In this document: positions 27,501 through 36,900 of the stretch, one piece after another
How positions within the stretch are numbered: the stretch's first letter is position 1
Layout of the letters: each line of letters starts with the position of its first letter
Assembly (NCBI GenBank): GCA_943704425.1
Contig: CALSCP010000372.1
Span: 1 to 52,017, forward strand
Origin: Ministeria vibrans ATCC 50519
Taxonomy: Eukaryota; Opisthokonta; Filasterea
Length of the DNA stretch: 52,017 bases
Direction: 5' to 3'
Translations under genes and position numbers: made by a program
Notes under the pieces: model-generated
What the model saw: only the letters and a program-made list of their open reading frames with translations
Told to the model about the DNA's origin: nothing
Databases searched by the model: none

Positions 27501-28110
27501 CATTTTAACTTGCAGTTGTTGCACAGAGTGAGATGTATATAGTCGCTGACTGAGAATTTGTGTGTGACTGGTGGTGATATTTACTGTCACCTTACACATT
27601 CACATTTCCCATTATGACTAATAATTTTTTATTATTATATTATTACTCATACTCGCTTTCACTCAGGCGACATCGTCGTACGAACACGCGCTGTCCCTGG
27701 ACGCCAACAATGCCGATGCACTTGACGGCGTGCAGCGATGCAACCAGGCTATCCGCCGCAACGAGGAGAACCTTACCACAGAGGAGCGTCAGGCCAAGGC
27801 CATGAAAGACCCTGAAGTGCAGGTCAGCGCGACACTCCAGTCAAAAGCATCAATACCCTCTCACACTCTCTCTTTTTTTTGTATTTTTTATTGTTTGTGT
27901 AGGCCATTCTGAGCGATCCAGTCATGTCGATGATCCTCCAGGAGATGACCAACGACCCTCGTGCTGCTGCCGAGTAAGTTTCGTGACCTTTTCACATTTC
28001 CGTCGTCTCACTCTCCATTTTCCTTCGCTGCGTGCAGTCACATGAAGAACCCCGAGATTGCGAAGAAGATCCAGAAACTCGTCAATGCCGGAGTCATTCG
28101 CACTCGCTAA
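24587..28110 (+). CDS. STI1: STI1/Hop, Hsp70-Hsp90 organising co-chaperone
   Basis: Nineteen exons: 24587-24589, 24763-24878, 25170-25278, 25359-25415, 25475-25596, 25664-25721, 25784-25901, 25989-26080, 26145-26180, 26283-26427, 26485-26636, 26784-26876, 26930-26971, 27043-27111, 27173-27210, 27350-27494, 27667-27822, 27903-27973, 28038-28110; 564 aa. TPR1 (about 3-105: ELKAAGNKAFLAGDYKLAIE), DP1 (about 130-190), a Gly/Ser linker, TPR2A (about 240-365: EKDKGNAAYKKREFDTAL), TPR2B (about 375-490: EKEKGNSAFANGKFPDAI) and DP2 (about 510-562: MSMILQEMTNDPRAA...HMKNPEIAKKIQKLV). This is the complete Hop layout. Exon 1 is the ATG alone, and exon 9 is 36 nt. All phases close. Confidence 0.97.
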
Positions 28111-28199
28111 AGAAATCAAAGAAAAGTGTGCTTGAGAGAGACAGAGAGACAGAGAGAACATTGAAATGATCAATCAATTAATTCAACTCTTATTCATTC

Positions 28200-28683
28200 A
28201 TGATCTCGCGAATTTTGACTCGTCGTGCGTCAGCTCGTTTACGCCTACGTGTACCTCTGAGCACCCGTGCACTCCATGTGCTTGCGTGGGGTGCTGGAGA
28301 CGGCGGGGCAATGGGCAATGGAGAGTTGAGTTTGTCCCCAACTGCTCCACATTCGACCGGTTTGCTCGGAAAATCTATTGCCGCTGGACACGGGTTTTCA
28401 GTGGTCATCGATGAGAATGGGCGTGATCTTCATGTTTCCGGCGTGAATGGACGAGGTGCTTTGGGTAGGAACCCCATAATTTGCGAATAAGAGAGGATTG
28501 AAACGGTCTGTTGTTTCAGGCGTTGGCCACACGAACGTCGTCGAGCAATGGACTCGCGTGCCTATGCCAGTGTTAGACAGCAACGATGCGTTGACGCGAG
28601 TTGCCGCAGGAGCGTTCCATACGCTGTTACTCAGCGAGAATGGCCACGGTACGATTTGATCAACAACCTGATTAAATCCATTG

Positions 28684-28722
<39 letters not shown>

Positions 28723-29831
28723 GTTCAACAGTCTTCTCATGCGGATCGAACAACTTTGGACAGTGCGGACTTTCACAGAGCCGTCGCACGCTCACCGAGT
28801 TCACGCGGGTGCCTCTCACCTCACCGATCAAACAGATTGTGTGCGGATACGATCACAGTGTACTGCTCGACACACACAACCAAATATGGACCAGTGGTTG
28901 GAACGCAGACGGCCAATTGGGCCGCAAAACTGAGTGCAGTTCCACTCTATTTGCCCCTGTTGATCAATCGCATTTCAACGGTGAAATTCCTATTGGGCTT
29001 CATTCGAGCGCAGACACCACTCTCATTGTGACTGGTACATATTCATTTGTTACTTCATTAATTATTACTTTTCACTTCACTATTAATTTTTATTCCTATT
29101 CTTATGTTATGTGTTGCTCCATCATTGAATGCTCTTTTTGTAGAATCTGGGAAACTGTTTTCGTTTGGAAACACTGAACATTTCCAGACAATGATCCAAT
29201 GCGATTCTGCTCAGGTTTGATGAAGAAAAAACAACCTTTATTATTATACTTTTCTTTGTGTATTTTGTAGATTTCTGTACCCACTAAAGTCTCGTTCTTT
29301 GCCTCTGAGCAACCAAAAAGCATTGTTTCGGCCGTGTCCGGTCAGTCGTTTGCCATGGCACAAACAGGTTTTCTACAACAAATCATACGACCAACAAATC
29401 ATACGAGTCATAATCATCATATTTTTTAGATTCCAATGAGCTGTTTTCGTGCGGAAATGGTCCGATTGGTCATTTACAGAGTGAACCGCGACCGATTTAC
29501 CCACCGCAACAAATCACAAACAATCCCTTGGCGGCGTGTGAGAGTTCCTCTTGTGTACGATTGTTTGGTGGCCCTTTTGCGGTTTTTGCAGTTTGTGGCG
29601 AAACCTCAGATGTGTTTGCGGTTGGGAGAGCGGGGAAAGGACGGTTGGTTGTGAGCGACAGAGACGTGTTTACTTTTGAACAGGTAACAATTGCACAATG
29701 GTCAATTCTTCAGTGGATATACGTCTAACCCCTTGATTTCTAAGGTTGATGAGTTGAGTGGAAAGGGGATTGTTGACATATCGGTTGGATTGGGTCACTG
29801 TTTGGCGCTCAGTGACAGTCAGGAGCAATAA
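28200..29831 (+). CDS. RCC1-like beta-propeller protein, probably mitochondrial
   Basis: Exons 28200-28464, 28520-28648, 28732-29034, 29144-29214, 29271-29367, 29430-29683, 29745-29831; 401 aa. The body is RCC1-type blades (VFSCGSNNFGQCGLSQ, QIWTSGWNADGQLGR, KLFSFGNTEH, ELFSCGNGPIGHL, VFAVGRAGKGR). The first 28 residues (MISRILTRRASARLRLRVPL) are Arg-rich, without acids, like a mitochondrial presequence, which suggests an RCC1L/WBSCR16-like role in mitochondrial ribosome biogenesis; that link is inferred. It lies 89 bp after STI1 in the same direction. Intron 2 ends with a 33-bp CT tract next to the acceptor. Confidence 0.85.
28686..28719. repeat. (CT)n tract in RCC1-like intron 2
   Basis: About 34 bp of pure CT on the sense strand, 12 bases before the acceptor AACAG; it serves as the pyrimidine tract. 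Confidence 0.9.
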
Positions 29832-30214
29832 TGATAATAGTGTTAATAATTGTTGTAGTAAAATTCATAATAAATAGCGAAAATTTGAGGAGTTGTGTTG
29901 TGTTGAGTGTACGAAACTGGTTCCAAAACTCAAGCGAAGCAAAAAAAAGAAGCGATAAAATAGACTCATTGCGGCGTTGAGATCAAAAAGACATGAAAGG
30001 CGTGGTGCGGTGCAAGGAAGATATTGAAGGAAGATCAGTTTTGTCTTTTTTGTCAGGGGCAAACGTGAGTCTGCGTTGGTAATTAATAAGAGATTATTAA
30101 TAATTTGAAGCATAAACTTTTAAGACTGTACATCATTCTCTTGTCGACATAAAAATACTGCTTATAATATTATTCATTCTTATTATTCATTCATAAATTT
30201 TATTCCATTTCATT
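29832..30214. other. Intergenic region, nothing coding seen
   Basis: 383 bp, AT-rich, with TTATTATTCATTC-type repeats near the downstream start. It must hold the RCC1-like 3' UTR and the promoter of the first fucosyltransferase gene. Confidence 0.5.
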
Positions 30215-31878
30215 ATGCCACCGGACTGTCCATGTTCCTCTTTTTCAAGCAGCGTTAACAAACGCTTCTATCGAGGCATCGTGCTGCTGTTGGTCGTTGT
30301 AGTGATGTCTCTGTTTGTGATTTGGGGTGCGAGAGATGTCCCATTTCAATCAGTGTCACTTGCAACATTTAACGTTCCTGTGAATGAGACGCTGACGACG
30401 TCCACAGACGTCGAGGGTGCAGCCACGAGCAGCAGCATCCTTGTTTATCAAAATCAAACGGGCTATGTGGCGTACACACCCTCAGGTGGCTGGAACAATC
30501 AGAGGATATCGTTTGAGTTTGCGCTGTGCGTTGCACATCTTCTCAATCGCACTCTTCTTGTCCCTCCCGCCTCTCCACACCCGCCCTCTTTGGTGGACCA
30601 GTCGTCCTTGCGTACTTCCAACTTTTCCGGGTACGACCTTGTGCCAGCAAGCGAACTGATGAGCGTGTGGGACTTTTTGGATCGAGAACAAATTGAAAAG
30701 GTGCGAAAAACGAGAGAAAGTGAGTTTTATTTATTGGTGACTGATCGTAAACGGTAGATGAACCCGATTGTCGATATGGGGCTGGAGTGCCATCCGCCGG
30801 GTCAAGGACAGGCTGAGTGTCTCCGCAAGCAATACGGGTCGGTCTTTCGTGTCTGTCATGATCGCAGAAACGGTGTTTGGACGGATCGTTTACCCGAGCC
30901 AGGTCGGAGAAGAAGATCCATGCATGTCCCACGATTTCTCATCGGTCATCTATTGCACAGATTCCATTTTATTGCATGACTTTCCCATTCGCACCTACCC
31001 GGGCGACAAGCCGCACTGCACTACTCTCGAAGACGAAGCATTCTACAAAGAAAAGACTTTGCCGCTTGTGCGCGGTCTCATCGACGAACTCGGTCCAGTC
31101 ACAGACCGCGTCATTTTGTTTGACGTAACTACCATATTCTCTTCAATTTTAATCGCTTTCTCGTCTCGTATTTTTCCTTATTTGAGAACGCAATTGGTGT
31201 CAAACCTAACTCATTTGTTTGGTCCTTTTTAAAATTATGTAGGATCGCAGTGCATTTGCTGATCTTCGGTTCCACCGTCCACACACCTTTTACGTGTACC
31301 AACGGCTGTTGACCACACACAGTGTTTATGCGCCATTTCTTCTCCAATGTGCGGAAATTCTCCTGATGGAGTTTAGGCTGTTGAGAGCGCGTGAAACATA
31401 TGTTGTGCCCTTCAATGCGATTCATTTGCGGATGAAGGACCGTGCCAAGGGCACAATGCGAACGGTGATCGAGTCGAAGATGAAACTGAAGGATCTCTCA
31501 CTGCCACTGTTTGTCGCAACCAATGTGGATGTGGCGAAGGAGGATTCGGAAAATCGTGCACACGTTCTTGAAGTGCTGAAACAGGTGCTGGGACCCGATG
31601 CACCGCTGGATCGAGTGTACTTCTCCAGTGAGAGCGAGCGAGTGAGGAAGATAATTGAGAAGCGGTACAAAGAGAGTCAGCGGAGCGACATTTGGGGAGC
31701 AGTGGATCAATTGGTGTCGGTGTGGGCGGATGATTTTATTGGGTCGCTCCAGAGCACTTTTGCCATGTTTGTGTATCGCCAGAGAGGCCTGTGGGGTCAG
31801 ATCGGTTGGCGACGCACCTCCGCCATTGAGTGGTTGGGTGCCAGGCGAAACCCCCCTTTGGATGAGCGGGATTTTTGA
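30215..31878 (+). CDS. O-fucosyltransferase-like type II membrane protein, copy 1
   Basis: Exons 30215-30700, 30758-30902, 30961-31124, 31243-31878; 476 aa. A short cytosolic N-terminus, one membrane helix (about 21-38), a stem with N-glycosylation sequons, then a GT65/GT68-like domain. Visible motifs: PSGGWNNQR (91-97; the GG..NQ nucleotide-sugar loop of GDP-fucose O-fucosyltransferases), NAIHLRMKDRA (the IHLR motif), and ADDFIGSLQSTFAMFVYRQ. It probably acts in the Golgi or ER on secreted proteins. Introns of 57 and 58 nt are among the shortest here. The 58-nt second intron shifts frame, which makes an overlapping frame (30768 onward) look coding; comparison with copy 2 settles the model. 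Confidence 0.87.
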
Positions 31879-31958
31879 AATAATAATTATTAGAAGAATG
31901 TTGTACGTACGTTGGATGTATGAATGAAAGTGTATTATTATTATTATTATTATTATTC

Positions 31959-32001
<43 letters not shown>

Positions 32002-32203
32002 CATTATTATCATTATTATTATTATTATTATTATCATTATTATTATCATTATTATTTTGTAAAAAATAATTTACTTACCATTTTAATGTTCAGATAACTA
32101 CAACAACATTCGTAATTTTCCAGTTTTGTGCGGTTTTGAAAACGCGATCAACAATAATTATAATAATAAAAATAATAATCATCGTCACATTTTTTTGTTA
32201 CTG
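31879..32203. other. Intergenic region with long (ATT)n microsatellite
   Basis: 325 bp between the tandem fucosyltransferase-like genes. Bases about 31932-32056 are (ATT/ATC)n, slightly imperfect. The remaining 150 bp lead into copy 2 and give no ATG in frame before 32204. Confidence 0.85.
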
Positions 32204-33846
32204 ATGCCGTTTGGCATCCCCTTTTCGACGTACCGGCCCCTTTTGGTCGCCATAGTTCTGTTCCTGTCACTGACAGTGATTTGGAACGGGAGCAATGAGA
32301 ATGAGAGAGCGTTTCAATCAGTGTCAGTCTCACACAATCGTCTCACCGAAACCAAGCGCGTGGACGCACATGGCAGCATGCCTACTCATGATAGCCGTCA
32401 GAGCCAAGTGGGCTATGTGGCGTACGGACCCTCAGGTGGCTGGAACAACCAAAGAATCACGTTTGAGTTTGCGCTGTGCGTTGCACATCTTCTCAATCGC
32501 ACTCTTCTTGTCCCTCCCGCCTCTCCACACCCGCCCTCTTTGGTGGACCAGTCGTCCTTGCGTACTTCCAACTTTTCCGGGTACGACCTTGTGCCAGCAA
32601 GCGAACTGATGAGCGTGTGGGACTTTTTGGATCGAGAACAAATTGAAAAGGTGCGAAAAACGAGAGAAAGTGAGTTTTATTTATTGGTGACTGATCGTAA
32701 ACGGTAGATGAACCCGATTGTCGATATGGGGCTGGAGTGCCATCCGCCGGGTCAAGGACAGGCTGAGTGTCTCCGCAAGCAATACGGGTCGGTCTTTCGT
32801 GTCTGTCATGAACGCAGAAAAGGTTTTTGGACCGATCGCTCAACGCCAGGTTACAATTAATTTTTATGTCTTTTTCTTTCTTTCTTTCTTATTATTATCA
32901 GTAATAATTAATGTTGTACATTATTCTCGTCCTGCGTTGCTTTGTAGTGTTGAGTTCATTGTGAAATTTCCCTTACTCTTCTTTGCGAGTAGGTTCCGTT
33001 CTTCTTCAAAACTTTGCCTATCGAACATACCTCAAGGACAAGCCGCACTGCACCACTCCCGAAGACGAAGCATTCTACAAAGGAAAGACTTTTCCCCTAC
33101 TGCGTAGTGTCATTGACGAACTTGGTCCTGTCACGGAGCAAGTCATCCTAATCGACGTAAGAAACCATAAGAGAATCATATCACGTCATAACAAATCACC
33201 TGTTTAGGACCATAGTGCGTTCGCGGATCTTCGGTTCCACCTTCCACACACGTATCACACGTACCAACGTTTGTTGACCACGCACAGTGTTCATGCGCCT
33301 TTTCTTCTCCAATGTGCGGAAATTCTTCTGAAGGAGTTTGGGCTATTGAATGCGCGCGACACACACGCTGTGCCCTTCAATGCGATCCATTTGCGGATGT
33401 ACACCCGTGCAAAGGTCAAAATGCGAACCGCGTTTGAGCCTGAAACGAGACTCAAGGATGTCTCACTGCCACTGTTTGTTGCAACCAATGTGAATGTGCG
33501 GAAAAACTTAAAAAATCGTCAAGGAGTACTTGACTTGCTGGAAGAGGTGCTGGGACCTGGCGCAAACCTGGATCGAGTGCACTTCTCTACTGAAAGTAAG
33601 CAAGTGGAAAAAATGATTGAGGAGCGGTACAGAGAAAGTCAACGAGGCGACATTTGGGGCGCAGTGGATCAAGTGGTGTCGGTCTTAGCAGATGATTTTA
33701 TGGGATCGCCCCAGAGCACTTTCGCCATGTTCATCTATCGCCAGAGAGGCATTTGGGGTCAAGTGGGCTCACGACGCACGTCTACCATTGAGTGGCTGGG
33801 TGCGAGGCGGAACCCGCCCTTGGATGAGCGGGATTTTATGAAGTGA
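32204..33846 (+). CDS. O-fucosyltransferase-like type II membrane protein, copy 2
   Basis: Exons 32204-32650, 32708-32849, 32993-33156, 33208-33846; 463 aa. Same architecture and intron positions as copy 1: membrane helix (about 12-27), PSGGWNNQR (77-83), NAIHLRMYTRA, ADDFMGSPQSTFAMFIYRQ. Exon 3 has the same length in both copies (164 nt). The segment 32461-32811, including intron 1, looks identical to 30511-30861 of copy 1, whereas the N-termini, intron 2 and exon 4 have clearly diverged. IHLR differs downstream (MYTRAK versus MKDRAK), so donor or acceptor preference may differ. Confidence 0.87.
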
Positions 33847-33938
33847 AAGAAAGAGAAAGAAATGTTGAATGAAAATTGATGTGAAAATATTTATCAATGT
33901 ATTTATGATAAGACTCTTCATTATTCTTTCACACTTTT

Positions 33939-36900
33939 TTACGGCTCACGATAGACAGCACAGCGAGCAGCATTGGAAAGGGAAGAGCCAGAGCCTTGAT
34001 TTGTGCTTGTGATGGACATGTAGTACGTGAAGTCATTTTTTGTGTGATAATCCTAAAAACAAAGACGAACAGTGAGAGTTAGGCTCTCGCTCTTTCTTTC
34101 GTGTATAGTCTCTCTCTTTTCTTTGGGGTGGGCTTACGCAAGAAGAAGTACTACCGCATTCAATTGCAACCTGTTTGCGGAACACAGGCATACACGAGCC
34201 AACCGACGAAAGATCTTGAGTGTAGTGGCCGCCACCACCACCGCCAAATCCAAGGAAAGAGTACCCTACGAGAACAAGTCAACTCACGCGCCTCACACAC
34301 ACTCTCTCTCAGTCTCGCGGTACCACTCCAGAGACTGACCCAGCCTGAGATAGGGGCAGAAGGAATGGAACTGGACATGGAGTGCGCAACCATGACGGCC
34401 TTGGTGGACGTGACAACACGGCAGCGCGACACAGCCGCTGCCGGATTGGTAAGTGTACCCGTGTCCACTGAGAGAGCAGTGAGCCAGTACGCATAGTCAG
34501 AGCCCGTAAAGTAATCGCAACGTGTCGGACTGTCACATTCGGTAAAGGGAATGGCGCGGAAGGTCTTTAGGCACGAGTTGGGACCACCCAGGTCCACCTG
34601 GAACGTAATTCCATCGCCACCAAGACCGTACATAAACGAGTAACCTGTCCAGAGCGAAGTGTATCCGGACGGAGTCGGTGGGATTTGGTTGCTCTGCGAG
34701 TGTCGTGCAAATGTCGCTCCACTGCTCGTCCCGGCTTGCCCTTTACTCCCGGTCGCGCCAGTCGCTCCTTTTTGACCTAATACATTATACATAATGAGAT
34801 TGAGTATAAAATAAATCAAGACAACACACACAAGATGGTAAGTATGCCATTACCCGTTGCTCCTTTGGGTCCAGTGATAGACTGTCCGTTTGCACCAGCG
34901 GCACCCTATAGAAATAAGCGTGAAGAAAGAGAGAGAGTGTGTGTATGTGTGTCAGTGAGTGGATGTGCGTGTGTATGTGTGTGTTGATTGAAGGACTAGC
35001 TGCATTACAACTCAGAAGAAGGGTTAATTTCGGTTTGAATGACGAGTGCGGCAAAAAAAACTGGAGAAAACTCAATTGTTTCCCCTCACACTCCCACACA
35101 TATGTATACCTTAGCGCCTTTTGCCCCGGTAGGTCCAACAACGGATGCGCCAGTAGCGCCTGATGAGAAGAGATCATAAGGAGAGAGGAAAATGGATATG
35201 GCAACAAGCAAGGCAAAAATGAAGAGTAAAATATCAAGAAAAGAGAGAGAAACAAAGACGTGATAGAGAGAGAGAAAAAAAAAAAAAGAGGGGAGACAGA
35301 TGCACAACAATAGGGAATGAAGAATGACTTCACCCGCATACCTTTGGTGCCTTGAACGCCCTGCACTCCCTTGTCACCCTAAATAGAGAAAAAACGAAAT
35401 ATATGATTGAGAGGGAGATTAAGGAGGATAAACAGTTAACAATTGTAAACATGGAAAGTTGGTGACAAGTGAGACCACACTCAAATAAAAGATACCTTCT
35501 GACCAGTGGGCCCAGTTGGCCCAACAATGGAAGCACCAGGAGCACCTAATGAATGGAGAGAGAGAATGAATGAGTTTACTGGCAGATGAATCAAGTATGA
35601 GAGGAAAGGGGGAAAAAAAGTAATGAAAAAGAGAGAGGACTACATTCAAGAAGGAGAAAAAAGGATTTCATGAAGACGATAATAATAAAACACAACAGAA
35701 ACTCATAATCATATAAATTGTTATGTTGATGGTTGGTTGAGTCTCACCTGCTACGCCTTGAATGCCTTGAGTGCCCTGAGCGCCACGATCACCCTATAAG
35801 AACGATAATAATTGTAGGCATGATTAAAAAAAGCATCGTTCGATTTGAGGGCGACGGAAATAACAAACTAGGGTAGGAGATAAAAGTGTCGCATACCTTC
35901 GGTCCGGTTGGTCCGGTAGGGCCAACAATGGAAGCACCGGGAGCACCTGAGTATGATACAAAGAGAGAGAGAGAGGTAATGAGGGGAAAAATGGGGTGGA
36001 ACACACAAAGTGAAACAAAACATAATTCAGAAATGAAAGACAAGTGGAAGACGTCAACCAGTGAGCCCGTTGAGCAACAATCACATGAAAAAAAAGTGAA
36101 TTCTGATGGCAATTGACAATGACAATAACAACTCACACACATACACAGACAAGACGGAGACAGAGAGAGACTGACAGATACACAGAAAGAGACACGATAA
36201 AGCAACATTTCCATTACCTTTAGGGCCTTGTGGGCCAGTAATGGACACGCCCTGGACACCTTGTATTCCCTGACTGCCACGCTCGCCCTAGTAGTACGAT
36301 AGTCCAGTGAGACAAAATAGAATAAGAAAAGAACAAGGCGAAACGACAATACTAATAGAAATTAATTATTATTCACTTTTTCTGCATCACAAACGAGGGG
36401 GGGGGTTGTAATTATGGGGTCGTTAAAATGATAATGGGCTCGAAAATTGTCATTCAAGGAATAAAATGAAAATACAACACAGGCTCACACAGCGCAAATC
36501 GATACTTTTTGTACATACCTTGGGGCCAGTGGGTCCGACAGGGCCCACAATCGAGGCACCAGTAGCGCCTGATGAAAGAAAAGAGGGGAGGATGAGAGAA
36601 AGAAAGAAGGGAAAAGACAGACAGAAAAGAAGATTGCAAATGAGCTGAAGAGAGCCAACAAATATAATGTGTGAGTGTTGTACCTGCGACACCTTGAGCT
36701 CCTTGCAAGCCCTGGTCACCGCGATCACCCTAGGACAAAACAAAAACCGTATTAGACTAATTCTACTTCATTCGTATTGTCAGCAATAGAATTGATAACA
36801 GATTGGATAGTCAACGTTTCTGCGTTTTTTTAAGGTAGAACTCAAAGGGTATCAGCCGATATGCACAATCGCTAATAAAATGTGCGTTACACCTTCCAAA

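Noticed and set aside
30768-31232. Open frame overlapping exon 2 of fucosyltransferase copy 1, also seen at 32718
   Set aside because: It seemed to continue into the conserved C-terminal part, but a 58-nt intron (30903-30960) gives the needed shift, and copy 2 with its own 143-nt intron confirms the other frame.
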